Assembly (NCBI RefSeq): GCF_030315685.1
Contig: NZ_JASXSI010000018.1
Coordinates: 38,634-102,633 of the forward strand
Reading direction: 5' to 3'
From: Gordonia sp. ABSL11-1
Lineage (GTDB): Bacteria > Actinomycetota > Actinomycetes > Mycobacteriales > Mycobacteriaceae
Length of the DNA: 64,000 bases
A model generated the notes under the pieces. That model saw only the letters and a list, made by a program, of their open reading frames with translations. It did no database searches and had not been told where the DNA came from. Numbering within the stretch: position 1 is the first letter of the stretch; each line of letters opens with the position of its first letter. Made by a program: the position numbers and the translations under genes. Shown piece by piece: positions 1-8,542 of this stretch.

Positions 1-795
1 CAGGACGCGGTGCCGGCCCGCAGGCCACCGGCCGCCGGACCAGTACTCGAGCAGATCGCCGATGTTGATCGTCAGCGCCGCCGGATCGTAGGGCGCGTCC
101 GCCCAGCCACCCTCGTCGCTGTAGACCTGCAGACCGCCGGCACCCGGTTCCCGGTCGAGGACCGTCACCGTCCCGAAGTCGGTGTGCGGCCCGATCCGGA
201 ACTGCCCGGGTTCGGGTTCACCCACCACCGCCATCGGCGGATAGTGATTGATGTTCGAGGTCCACGTCGCGTTCCCGGCCAGTCCGCGAAACGGATTGTC
301 GGGTCCCGGGAACCCCAGCGACGCGGACATCAACGCCAGCAGATCGTCCGACAGCGCCTTCATCTGAGCCGTCCAGGTCGTGAACAACTCACGCAACCCG
401 GGCGCCTCCGCAGGCCACACGTCCGGGGCGAACCAGTAGTCGTCCACGGCCGGGATTCCGACCGGCGTCTGGGCTCCCGAGTTGTAGGTCTCCTTGAGGT
501 CGGGTGGTGTGTCGGTGCCCTCGGAGTATCCGTTGGCCTCCATGCCCGGCCCGATCCACCCCCGACCACCGACACCGACCGCGTACTGCGCCTTGATCTC
601 CGGTGGGAACGCGAAGAATTCGCGTGCTGCGCTGCGTAACGCAGTCGGCAGCCCCGGGTCGATGCCATGCCCGGTGACCAGGAGGAAACCGGCTTTCTGC
701 AACGACTCGTCGACGGCCGCGCACACCTGATCGGCGGCCGGTCCGCCTGCGCGCCACTGCGAGAGGTCGACGGTGAGGATCGGACTGTGCGTCAT
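1..795 (-). CDS. 2-oxoglutarate/Fe(II) dioxygenase, isopenicillin-N-synthase family (3' end outside window)
   Basis: The frame is open from an ATG at 795 to the left edge (about 265 residues; C-terminus missing). It begins MTHSPILTVDLSQW, has the N-terminal DIOX_N-type fold (AGFLLVTGHGID) and the iron-ligand pair in PHTDFGTVTVLD. An HRVL at the very edge is probably the distal His. Family members couple oxidative 2-oxoglutarate decarboxylation to substrate hydroxylation. The start overlaps the stop of the deaminase gene by 4 bp (ATGA), so the two are probably co-translated. In eukaryotes this family includes thymine-7-hydroxylase; next to a cytosine deaminase and an NCS1 permease, a pyrimidine substrate is a reasonable inference but is not shown by sequence. 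Confidence 0.88.
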   Translation of the reverse strand, partial: MTHSPILTVDLSQWRAGGPAADQVCAAVDESLQKAGFLLVTGHGIDPGLPTALRSAAREFFAFPPEIKAQYAVGVGGRGWIGPGMEANGYSEGTDTPPDLKETYNSGAQTPVGIPAVDDYWFAPDVWPAEAPGLRELFTTWTAQMKALSDDLLALMSASLGFPGPDNPFRGLAGNATWTSNINHYPPMAVVGEPEPGQFRIGPHTDFGTVTVLDREPGAGGLQVYSDEGGWADAPYDPAALTINIGDLLEYWSGGRWPAGRHRVL

Positions 796-1307
796 AGGAG
801 GCCTCCTGCCGCGTCGGTGGGGTCGCCATCGGCGTCGGGCACCCCGATGTCCTCGTTCCACAGCTCGGGGTGGGACCCGATGAAGTCGGTCATCATCGCG
901 ACGCACCGCTCGTCGTCGACAAGCGTGACGGGGATGCCGAGATCGAGTAGCCACTGTTCACCCCCGTTGAAGGTGCGGTTCTCGCCGACGACGACGGCAC
1001 CGATACCGAACTGTCGGATGAGTCCGCTGCAGTACCAGCACGGCGCCAGGGTCGTCACCATGATCGTCGTCGAATAGTCACGTTGCCGCCCCGCGGCCCG
1101 GAACGCGTCTGTCTCACCGTGGACAGACGGGTCGGCGTGCTGCACACGACGATTGCGGCCTTCCCCCAGCACTGTGCCGTCGGCGGCGACGAGGGCGGCG
1201 CCGATCGGGATGCCACCCTCGTCGAGGCCGAGGCGGGCCTGCCGATAGGCGGTGTCGAGCAGGACGGCCGGATCGAGTCCCGACAACGCGTCGGTGCGGA
1301 TGCTCAT
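792..1307 (-). CDS. Nucleoside/cytosine deaminase, yeast-type zinc enzyme
   Basis: 171-residue CDA-fold deaminase. Zinc and catalytic residues are visible in HGETDAF (HxE) and LAPCWYCSG (PCxxC). The C-terminal part (VVGEN, VDDERC, WNEDIG) strongly recalls fungal cytosine deaminase, which converts cytosine to uracil; guanine or another base deamination cannot be excluded. The ATG at 1307 gives the family's usual length; the frame stays open further upstream but has no family similarity there. It is first in a two-gene unit with the dioxygenase (4-bp overlap) and divergent from a PucR regulator across 88 bp, which probably holds both promoters. Confidence 0.88.
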   Translation of the reverse strand: MSIRTDALSGLDPAVLLDTAYRQARLGLDEGGIPIGAALVAADGTVLGEGRNRRVQHADPSVHGETDAFRAAGRQRDYSTTIMVTTLAPCWYCSGLIRQFGIGAVVVGENRTFNGGEQWLLDLGIPVTLVDDERCVAMMTDFIGSHPELWNEDIGVPDADGDPTDAAGGLL

Positions 1308-1395
1308 GGTCCGAGCGTGCCTGCCACCGCGCGCCGCGACAACTGACAGTCCGTCGCCCTGCGGTGGACCTCGAACGTGCATATCGTCGGACGCC

Positions 1396-3018
1396 ATGAC
1401 GTCATCACCCGCGGTCCCCACCCTCCGGCAGGTCATCGACCGGCATCTCCGACGAGCCGATCCCCGTGTGCTGACCGCCCACGACCGCCTCGACGTGCCC
1501 GTCGGCTGGGTCCATTCGAGCGAGATCTTCGAGATCGGTCCCCTGCTGGCGGGTGGCGAGCTGCTCCTGACCACCGGCCTCGGACTGGGCGGGCTCGACG
1601 CCGGAACCCGCAGACATTACGTCCGCGACCTCGCCGAACGCGGGGTCGCGGGCCTCGCGTTCGAGATCGGCCGGACCTTCGACGCCGTTCCCGACGAGAT
1701 GCTGCGCGAAGGTTCCTCGGCACGCTTGCCGATCATCGAACTGCGACGCGTGCTCCCGTTCATCGAGGTGTGCCGCGAAGCCAACACGGCCATCGTCTCC
1801 GGCGAGCTCGCCGGCCTGCGACTGCGATCGGAACTCGACGACGCGTTGCACCACGACCTGATGGGCAGCGGCGGCGTGGCCAGCATGCTCTCCCATGTCG
1901 CCGCGGTGACCGGCCGGTCCGTCGTGCTGATCGGCTCCGGGGGTGCGCTCATCGCGGCCCACGGGGTCGACGACGATCGGTCGGCGTGGCGCATCGTGGA
2001 TTCCGCGGTGGCGTCGGTGCCGGTCGCGGTGCGTGGCCGCGAGATCGCACGGCTCGTCGCGGGCCTCGACGCAGCCGACCGACCGCGTGTGCCCGACGAC
2101 CAGGTCGCCTCGCTCCTGTCGGTGGCCACCGGTCCCCTGGCCTCTGCGCTGACGCGTTCGGGCACACGCGGATCCGCGCTCGGTGCTCAGCTCGTGTCCG
2201 AGATCGTCGCCGGACGCCCCGTCCGTCGCGCCGATCTGTTCGCGCGGCTGGCAGGTTCCGGTGTGTCGGTTTCGGATTCCGTCGTTCTGGTCACCGTCGC
2301 CGCCGAGGCGCCCGACCCGCGGATGGCGGAGGCGATCCTGTCACGTGTCGCGATACCGTCCGCAGCGGTGATCGCCACCGTCGACGCCACGGTGTACGCA
2401 CTCGTCCCTGTCACGGACTCCCCCACCGGCGGCGACGACCCGGTCGAGCGAGTCGCCGCGGCCATCGCCACCGCCGTCGACCCGGGCGCGCGGATCACGG
2501 CGATCGTCGGCGACGGACATCGCCTCGGTGACGTCCAGCCGGGCCCGGAGCTGTCCGCCGCCATCAGCCGATCACTGCTTCGCTGCGCCGAACGACTCGA
2601 TGCGGCATCGCTGTTGACCCGCGGTGGCCGGAAGGTGTTCACCAGCCGTGAGCTGGCGGCCGACGCCGCGATCCGCACGACCGGCTCCGCTGTCCGACAG
2701 GAACTGCGGGAGATGGTGGCACCGCTCATCGCTCATGACGCCACCCAGTCAACCCATCTGGTGGCCACCCTGGAGACGCATCTCCGGCACGGATGCAGCG
2801 CGACCCGTTCGGCTGAGGCCCTGCACATCGGCCGACAGAGTCTGTACCAACGCCTCGAGCGTATCCGCGGACTCCTCGGCTTCGATCCGACCGCGGCGGC
2901 GATGTACCCGTCGATGATGCTGGCGGTCAGCGCCTTTCGTACGTCGGACCAGACAACGGACGGTCAGCCGTACGTGGTCTCCGAGCGGACGACCGTGCGG
3001 CGGGCCAGCACGATGTAG
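1396..3018 (+). CDS. PucR-family transcriptional regulator
   Basis: 540 residues. The N-terminal third is a PucR/PurC-type sensor domain (LRQVIDRHLRRADPRVLTA, then LAGGELLLTTGLGL), the middle a GGDEF-like linker region, and the end a PucR C-terminal helix-turn-helix of the HTH_30 type (ETHLRHGCSATRSAEALHIGRQ then LYQRLERIRGLLGFD, quoted in two parts). PucR proteins control purine, allantoin and amino-acid catabolism. It is divergent from the deaminase/dioxygenase pair and convergent with an NCS1 permease, so it probably senses a base or derivative and controls both. The ATG at 1396 starts the sensor domain. Its last 55 bp overlap the permease 3' end on the other strand. Confidence 0.9.
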   Translation: MTSSPAVPTLRQVIDRHLRRADPRVLTAHDRLDVPVGWVHSSEIFEIGPLLAGGELLLTTGLGLGGLDAGTRRHYVRDLAERGVAGLAFEIGRTFDAVPDEMLREGSSARLPIIELRRVLPFIEVCREANTAIVSGELAGLRLRSELDDALHHDLMGSGGVASMLSHVAAVTGRSVVLIGSGGALIAAHGVDDDRSAWRIVDSAVASVPVAVRGREIARLVAGLDAADRPRVPDDQVASLLSVATGPLASALTRSGTRGSALGAQLVSEIVAGRPVRRADLFARLAGSGVSVSDSVVLVTVAAEAPDPRMAEAILSRVAIPSAAVIATVDATVYALVPVTDSPTGGDDPVERVAAAIATAVDPGARITAIVGDGHRLGDVQPGPELSAAISRSLLRCAERLDAASLLTRGGRKVFTSRELAADAAIRTTGSAVRQELREMVAPLIAHDATQSTHLVATLETHLRHGCSATRSAEALHIGRQSLYQRLERIRGLLGFDPTAAAMYPSMMLAVSAFRTSDQTTDGQPYVVSERTTVRRASTM

Positions 3019-4379
3019 CCGACGAACGCGAGGGCGAACCCGACGAACGCACCCACGTCACCCAGCTCCGGGACCGCACGAACGACGAAGCCGACGAATC
3101 GTTCCTGATTGCAGAACAGCAGGACCGATGCGGCGAGCGCGATCACGAAGGCGGCCACGCCGCCCCAGTTGGTGTATCGGGTGTCATACAGCATCGTCAA
3201 CGACGGGGGCTCCCTGCGCAGCAGGCGGTCGGCGAACACCACGCCGAGCCACGGTCCGATCCAGTAGGCGACCAGCAGCAGGAATGCCTCATACGATGCC
3301 GCGGCATCGGCCAGGGCCCACCACGCGACGAGGAATCCGACCACTCCGAAGAACACGCTCACGAGCGCTCGCTGCAGCCCAACCGGGAGCCGAAAGCCCA
3401 TGGTGACGAATGCCATCGCCCCCGAGTAGACGTTGATCGCGTTCGCGGCGACGGCGCCGACCGCGATCGCGAGCAGGGTGAGATCGGCGACCGCCGTGGG
3501 GAGATTGGCGGTGAAGGCCTCGGTCGGGTTGTCCGAGGCCGGATCACCGATGGTCACAGAGGCGGCACCGACCACCATCAGGAAGGTGCAGGAGAGGAAG
3601 AGCCCCGCCGACGCGAACAGGCCGGTCTGCACCTTCGACACCGTCGGCGGGAGGTAGCGGGTGTAGTCGGCGGCGTAGGGGGTCCAGCCGGCCGTGTAGC
3701 CGAAGGCTGCGCCCACAGTCAGCAGGAAGCCGCCCGTCGAGAACCCGCCGTCGGCGGCCGGTGCCGACACATGCGACTTGCTGAAGATGATGACGGCGGC
3801 GATCACGAACACGAGGGCCAGAACCGGTGCGGCCAGCCGTTCGAAACGCTGCACGAGATTGTGGCCGAAAAATGCGAATGCCGTCTGCGCCACCACGATC
3901 ACGACGAGTCCGAGCAGCGGGGTCATCCCGAACAGTGTCGACAGGGCGAACGCCCCGCTGACACTGTTCGTCGCGAACCACCCGACCCCGCACATGATCG
4001 CCATGAACGTCGCCGGGAGCACGTTGCCGCGGTATCCGAACGACAACCGGCCGAGAACCATCTGCGGGACGCCGTGCAGCGGGCCCTCCGCCGACAGCAG
4101 GAAGTGCGCGACGGCACCGAGCAGGTTGCCCAGTGCCATCGCGACGACGGCCTGCCAGAACGACAGACCGAAGTAGAGGATCGAGATCACGCCGACGAAG
4201 ATCGTCGCGAACTCGAGATTGGGCGCGGTCCAGGTCCAGAACAGCCCCCGCGGCGAGCCGTGCCGCGCGTCGAGCGGGATGGGCTCGTTTCCTCCCGGTT
4301 CGACGGCGAGCACCTTGTCGCCGTAGCCGGCCTGCGGAGCCGCCGCGTCGGGATCGTGAATGGGTGCGCCGATGGTCAT
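2964..4379 (-). CDS. NCS1-family nucleobase permease (cytosine/purine type)
   Basis: 471-residue membrane transporter with about 12 hydrophobic segments. The NCS1 signature is present early (NEPIPLDARHGSPRGLFWTW, FATIFVGVISILYFGLSFWQ). NCS1 permeases import cytosine, uracil, purines, allantoin or hydantoins by cation or proton symport. The ATG at 4379 (MTIGAP) precedes the conserved start; the frame is open further upstream without similarity. Context (deaminase, dioxygenase, PucR) suggests that it brings in the base handled by those enzymes. Its 3' end overlaps the convergent pucR-like gene by 55 bp. Confidence 0.9.
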   Translation of the reverse strand: MTIGAPIHDPDAAAPQAGYGDKVLAVEPGGNEPIPLDARHGSPRGLFWTWTAPNLEFATIFVGVISILYFGLSFWQAVVAMALGNLLGAVAHFLLSAEGPLHGVPQMVLGRLSFGYRGNVLPATFMAIMCGVGWFATNSVSGAFALSTLFGMTPLLGLVVIVVAQTAFAFFGHNLVQRFERLAAPVLALVFVIAAVIIFSKSHVSAPAADGGFSTGGFLLTVGAAFGYTAGWTPYAADYTRYLPPTVSKVQTGLFASAGLFLSCTFLMVVGAASVTIGDPASDNPTEAFTANLPTAVADLTLLAIAVGAVAANAINVYSGAMAFVTMGFRLPVGLQRALVSVFFGVVGFLVAWWALADAAASYEAFLLLVAYWIGPWLGVVFADRLLRREPPSLTMLYDTRYTNWGGVAAFVIALAASVLLFCNQERFVGFVVRAVPELGDVGAFVGFALAFVGYIVLARRTVVRSETTYG

Positions 4380-4527
4380 GGCGCAACTCTGCTGCCCCGG
4401 CAACCGTCCGGCAACCGACGGAATGTCCGGCGCGGGGGGCGTCGCGGTAGACAGATCGACCGCACGTCGCCTGCCGCACACATCGATGGTCGAAGAGCGG
4501 TCGAGCAGTGCCGGTACGGTGACCGGA

Positions 4528-5222
4528 ATGAGAGCTCTCGTCCTCGGAGGTCATGGCGCAGTCGGGAGCGTCGTCGCCGTGGAACTCGGTGCCCTCGGGC
4601 ATGAGGCCGTCCCGACGGGCCGGTCCGCCGGACCCGACGGCCTGCGGATCGACCTCCGGACGCCGCAAGGTGTCGGTGCGCTGACCGCCGCCGCAACGGA
4701 TCACGACGTCGTCGTCAACGCCTCCGGCGTCGAGGATGTCGCCGTTCGGCAGGCGTGCGCGGCGACTCCGTTCGTCGACATGTCCGCGTCCGGCGCGTAC
4801 CTGGACCGCCTCGCCGCCGTGGCAGTCCCGACGACGACGGTCCTCGGTGCAGGACTCGCGCCCGGCCTGACCATCGCGCTGATCGCCGCGCTCGTCACCC
4901 GCGCGGGTGACGAGGTCGACGTGGCGATCGTCTCTCCACCATCGGTCTGGGTATCGTCGGACGGCTGCCACTGCTTCGTCCTCTGCTCGATCGTGCCTCT
5001 CATCTCGGCGACGACGACTGCAGTGTACTGGTCGTCAATCGGTTGACCGGACAACAGGTCTCGGCCCATGGTCGCGGTCAGTCGGCGACAACCGGAGCGC
5101 TGGTCGCGCGCGCGGCGGTCGCCGCGCAGGCATCGGTGTCCCTCGGTCCGGTCACGATGGCCGAGGTGCTGGGCGCCGACGGCCTGCGATCGGTGCCGGG
5201 CATCCGGGTCGAGGTGCGCTGA
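4528..5222 (+). pseudogene. Saccharopine-dehydrogenase-like NAD(P) oxidoreductase, frameshifted and shortened
   Basis: From the ATG at 4528 the frame encodes a Rossmann start (MRALVLGGHGAVGSVVAVEL) and continues to about VDVAIV near 4928. The downstream family-like sequence (VLVVNRLTGQQ, then MAEVLGADGL and PGIRVEVR, stop 5222) lies in a different frame, open from about 4941. The sum is only about 230 residues against roughly 330-370 for the family, so a piece in the middle also seems to be missing. I read it as a deletion with frameshift. It sits upstream of and divergent from the NCS1 gene. Confidence 0.7.
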
Positions 5223-5227
5223 GGCGC

Positions 5228-6655
5228 TCAGGTCCGCCGGCCGCCGGCCCTCACCTCGACGTCCCTGTCCTGTCCCGCATGACGCCGCTGCACCACGACT
5301 CCGAGGATCACGATGATCGCCAGGGACAGCACCGAGAAACCGATCGCCTGGCGCTGGTCGTCGTCGAACACCATGAGGACGAGCACGCCGACGATGAACA
5401 CCATGACCACGATCGTGAGGTACGGGAAGAGCCACATCCTCACCGCCGGCCGATGACCGTCGGCGCGGATGGTTCGCCCGAGCACGAGCTGGCTGGCCGC
5501 CACGCTGAGGTAGACGAACAGCGCGACCGCGCCGCTCGTCGCCAGCAGATAGCCGAAGATCTTGTCCGGCAACGCATAATTGCCGATGACGGCGACGAAG
5601 CCGACGACCATCGACGCGAGGACCGCAACCCAGGGCACCCCGGCGGACGTCAGCCTCTTGACAGCCTGCGGCGCGTCGTGGCGACTGCCGAGTGAGTAGA
5701 GCATCCGCGACGCGGTGTAGAGCGCGGAGTTCAGGCACGACGCCACGGCCGTGAGGATCACGATGTCCATGATCAAGGCGGACCCGGGGATACCGATCGC
5801 CTCGAGGACCGACTGATAGGACCCGTCATCGAGTTGGTCGTAGGGCATCAATGCGACGACCACGAAGATCGACCCGATGTAGAACAACGAGATCCGCCAG
5901 ATGACCGAGTTGACCGCCTTGGTGATACCCCGTTCCGGGTTCGGCGATTCGGCGGCCGCGATCGTCACGATCTCGGTGCCCATGAAGGAGAACATCGTGA
6001 CGAGCATTCCGGCGATGACCGCACCGAAACCGTTGGGCATGAATCCATCCGGCTCCCACAGGTGGTGGATACCGCTCACCTCCGAGCTCGGGATGAGACC
6101 GAGAATGGCCAGGACACCGATCGCGATGAACGCGACGATCGCGACCACCTTGATGAGCGCGAACCAGAACTCGAACTCTCCGTAGTTACCCACGCTGATC
6201 AGGTTCGTGACGGTCAGCGCGACGGTGACGGCCAGCGCCCAGATCCACTGGGCGCCACCCACGAGATCGGTGAGGATCGCCGCGGCGGCAGTCGCCTCCA
6301 CGGGGATCACCAGCACCCAGAACCACCAGTACAGCCAGCCGACCGAGAATCCGGCCCAGCGGCCGAGGGCGCGGTCGGCGTACACCGAGAACGAACCGGT
6401 GTCGGGACTCGACGTCGCCATCTCCCCCAGCATGCGCATCACCAGCACCACCAGGGAACCGGCGAGGGCGTAGGAGATCAGGACCGCGGGGCCGGCCTTC
6501 TCGATCGCGTTCGCCGAACCGACGAAGAGTCCGGCGCCGATGACGCCGGCGATGGAGATCATGGTGATGTGGCGGGGTTTGAGACCCGAGCCCAGTTGCC
6601 CCGGAGGCGCGTCGCCCGAGGCGAACGTGCCCTGGCGTGGCTGGAAATTCGTCAT
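5228..6655 (-). CDS. APC-family amino-acid permease (GabP/AnsP-like)
   Basis: 475 residues with 12 hydrophobic segments. The start region LGSGLKPRHITMISIAGVIG and GAGLFVGSANAIEKAGPAVL (quoted in two parts) is the amino-acid/GABA permease signature of the APC superfamily. It imports amino acids or GABA by proton symport at the plasma membrane; the substrate cannot be set from sequence. The 3' end lies 5 bp from the end of the convergent broken saccharopine-like gene. Cyanase follows upstream on the same strand, separated by about 170 bp, so it is probably a separate unit. Confidence 0.9.
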   Translation of the reverse strand: MTNFQPRQGTFASGDAPPGQLGSGLKPRHITMISIAGVIGAGLFVGSANAIEKAGPAVLISYALAGSLVVLVMRMLGEMATSSPDTGSFSVYADRALGRWAGFSVGWLYWWFWVLVIPVEATAAAAILTDLVGGAQWIWALAVTVALTVTNLISVGNYGEFEFWFALIKVVAIVAFIAIGVLAILGLIPSSEVSGIHHLWEPDGFMPNGFGAVIAGMLVTMFSFMGTEIVTIAAAESPNPERGITKAVNSVIWRISLFYIGSIFVVVALMPYDQLDDGSYQSVLEAIGIPGSALIMDIVILTAVASCLNSALYTASRMLYSLGSRHDAPQAVKRLTSAGVPWVAVLASMVVGFVAVIGNYALPDKIFGYLLATSGAVALFVYLSVAASQLVLGRTIRADGHRPAVRMWLFPYLTIVVMVFIVGVLVLMVFDDDQRQAIGFSVLSLAIIVILGVVVQRRHAGQDRDVEVRAGGRRT

Positions 6656-6827
6656 CGTGAGATCGGTCCCCTCTGCGCGACCGATGTGCGTCGATCGCGC
6701 GTATTGTCCGAGTTAGAGCCGTGATCGACGGCGCCGGATGCCGGCCGGGTGTGGCCGACGACAGACTCTACGACCGCCCGATCGGCGCCGATGGCGGTTT
6801 CGCCGATCCGCGCGGTTCACTCTCGGT

Positions 6828-7280
6828 TCACCAGCGGTAGTCCAGGAATTTCCCGTCGAAGGTCACCACGACCCGGTCTCCGTCCGGGTCGGCACGGCGA
6901 GCGATGTCGACCTTGAAGTTGATGGCGCTCATGATCCCGTCACCGAACTCCTCGTGGATGAGCTCCTTGAGCGCCGGTCCGTACACCGCGAGTGCCTCGT
7001 GGAACCGATAGATCGTCGGATCCGATGCGGCGGCGTCGTCGGCGACCCGGGTCGGCTGACGCGTCAGGCTCTCGACGACGCCCTCGCCGAGCCCGAGGAG
7101 CTCACACACCAGCGTGGCCTTCTCGATGGGCACTGGATGCTGACCGAGCAATGCCGCGACGGTCCAGACGAGCGGCGCCTCGATCCGCTCGGCGACGTCG
7201 GCCCAGGAGAGGCCCTGTCGTATCCGGGCCGCGACGATCAGTTCAGCGGCGTCGGCCTTCGGCATGATGGGCGCGTTCAT
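6828..7280 (-). CDS. cynS: Cyanate hydratase (cyanase)
   Basis: 150 residues, the normal size of cyanase. It has the N-terminal helical DNA-binding-like domain and the C-terminal catalytic domain with the expected Arg and Glu in YRFHEAL and the Ser in IMSAINF, ending FDGKFLDYRW as in the family. The enzyme turns cyanate and bicarbonate into ammonia and CO2. The ATG at 7280 has an AGAGGAA ribosome site 6 bases upstream; a start further up would have none. No carbonic anhydrase or CynR neighbour is seen. Confidence 0.96.
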   Translation of the reverse strand: MNAPIMPKADAAELIVAARIRQGLSWADVAERIEAPLVWTVAALLGQHPVPIEKATLVCELLGLGEGVVESLTRQPTRVADDAAASDPTIYRFHEALAVYGPALKELIHEEFGDGIMSAINFKVDIARRADPDGDRVVVTFDGKFLDYRW

Positions 7281-7409
7281 GGCAATTCCTCTCAGCGGGT
7301 GACAGATCAATCCACCTTCGTCCGCCGCGCATCAGGGCGCCACGCGACCGGTGGCATCGGATTCGTTTCCGAGGCGTTGTTCCACGTCAGGTCGGGTAAT
7401 CTGCAGACT

Positions 7410-7877
7410 GTGACCGAATCCACACCGGCGCAGCCACAGACGATGAGGCTGCAGGGACTCGCCAACCGCGTCGTCCGGGGCCTGCTCGCCACTCCGGTGG
7501 CCGGCAGGGGGATCGGAGCGCGTCTGATCACGATCTACGTCGTCGGCAGGACATCGGGCCGGAGGTTCAGCGTACCGGTCGCCTACACTCATCACGGCGA
7601 CGCACTTCTCGTCGGAACGCCCTTCGGGTGGGGAAAGAACCTACAGACCAGGACGCCGGTCGACATCCGGCTCCGCGGGTCCCGACGCACCGCGGAGGTC
7701 GAGGCCTTCTGCGACGAGGAGACCGTGGTCGCCCACTACGCCGAGATCTGCCGTCGCAACGCGCAGTTCGCGAGATTCAACAACATCGGCATCGGCGCGG
7801 ACGGCACCCCGGATGCCGAGGACCTCCATCGCGCATGGCAGGCGGGTGCCCGCTCGTTCCTGCTCCGGCCGCGGTGA
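7410..7877 (+). CDS. Nitroreductase/deazaflavin-type (DUF385, Ddn-like) protein
   Basis: 155 residues from a GTG at 7410 (an internal ATG at 7443 is an alternative). The segment ITIYVVGRTSGRRFSVPVAY followed by LLVGTPFGWGKNLQ matches the split-barrel fold of actinobacterial Ddn-like F420-dependent nitroreductases. These proteins bind deazaflavin cofactor F420 and reduce quinones or nitro compounds. Similarity is clear over the core, but the exact subfamily and cofactor are inferred. Confidence 0.65.
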   Translation: MTESTPAQPQTMRLQGLANRVVRGLLATPVAGRGIGARLITIYVVGRTSGRRFSVPVAYTHHGDALLVGTPFGWGKNLQTRTPVDIRLRGSRRTAEVEAFCDEETVVAHYAEICRRNAQFARFNNIGIGADGTPDAEDLHRAWQAGARSFLLRPR

Positions 7878-7902
7878 CGAATCGCGGGATCCCGGGATCC
7901 CG

Positions 7903-8232
7903 GTGTCGCGGAACGCCCGCGCCCGGTCCGACATCCGTCCCACCCCCGGACGACGACTGAGTGCGATCATCGCACTGGTGGCGATCGCATGGTGCGCCGC
8001 GCTGATCCTGCTCTTCCTGATCCACAGCGGTTTCCGCATCGTGATCGGCCTCGCGGGTGTGGCTCTCGCAGGCGCCGGGGCGTGTGGATGGTGACCGAAC
8101 CGGGTCGCCGGCGGATCGGCGGGATGATCGCCGTCGTGTTCGGATTCGTTGTCGTCGCGACGTCGCTGGCGAACGCGCTCACCGGAACCGAGACCGTGGT
8201 GATCCGGCTGGGTGCGGCAGTGGCGCTGATGG
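7903..8232 (+). pseudogene. Remnant of the N-terminal membrane segment of a diacylglycerol-kinase-family protein
   Basis: Two short frames overlap by 7 bp (7903-8094 and 8088-8270). The first gives two hydrophobic segments (ALILLFLIHSGFRIVIGLAG), the second continues MVTEPGRRRIGGMIAVVFGF. Joined, they read like the membrane N-terminus that precedes the lipid-kinase domain in actinobacterial diacylglycerol-kinase-like proteins, broken by a frameshift near 8088. No kinase domain follows; around 8233 the sequence changes to a different gene fragment. Family assignment rests on pattern memory and is moderate. Confidence 0.45.
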
Positions 8233-8452
8233 GCTCTCGACCTCGGTCTCGATCGGGACGTCCCGCGTGAGACGCTACGGGCTTTCGGTCAGACCGTCGA
8301 GCTCCTCGAGGACGCCGGACTCGAGGTCCGCGACACCGAGGCGATGCGGGAGCACTACGTCCGCACCGTCGACGTCTGGTACGAGACCTTCGAGAAGAAC
8401 TGGGCGCAGGTCGTCGACCTCGTCGGCGAGGAGGTGGCGCGTGTCTGGCATC
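8233..8452 (+). pseudogene. C-terminal remnant of a cyclopropane-fatty-acyl-phospholipid synthase
   Basis: An open frame without its own start reads LDRDVPRETLRAFGQTVELL, then EHYVRTVDVWYETFEKNW and GEEVARVW, which is the usual C-terminal part of the SAM-dependent CFA synthase/mycolic-acid methyltransferase family. The catalytic methyltransferase domain is absent. The similarity stops at 8452, exactly where a perfect 21-bp inverted repeat starts; the normal end of the family (about 25 more residues) is missing. Confidence 0.65.
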
Positions 8453-8497
8453 AGATGACGGTGAACGTAACGCTCGGCGTTACGTTCACCGTCATCT
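8453..8497. repeat. Perfect 21-bp inverted repeat with 3-base loop
   Basis: The left arm at 8453-8473 starts AGATGACGGTGAACG. The right arm at 8477-8497 is its exact reverse complement. The loop is TCG. There is no T-run after either arm. It may act as a bidirectional transcription stop between the remnant and the convergent DUF1801 gene, or be the scar of a recombination or mobile-element end. Confidence 0.85.
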
Positions 8498-8542
8498 GTG
8501 TGTCGCGATCCCTCTCCGCACGTCCATGGTCGGCCGCGTCGA

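Noticed and set aside
494..1346. Overlapping plus-strand frames across the dioxygenase and deaminase genes
   Set aside because: They are Arg/Pro/Ala-rich shadows caused by high GC; the minus-strand frames carry clear family motifs.
1308..1395. PucR operator in the divergent gap
   Set aside because: Only a weak CGARCGTGC direct repeat was found; not strong enough to claim a site.
5834..6724. Long plus-strand frame opposite the amino-acid permease
   Set aside because: Composition rich in Asp/Arg/His, typical of antisense to a membrane protein gene; no ribosome site or family match.
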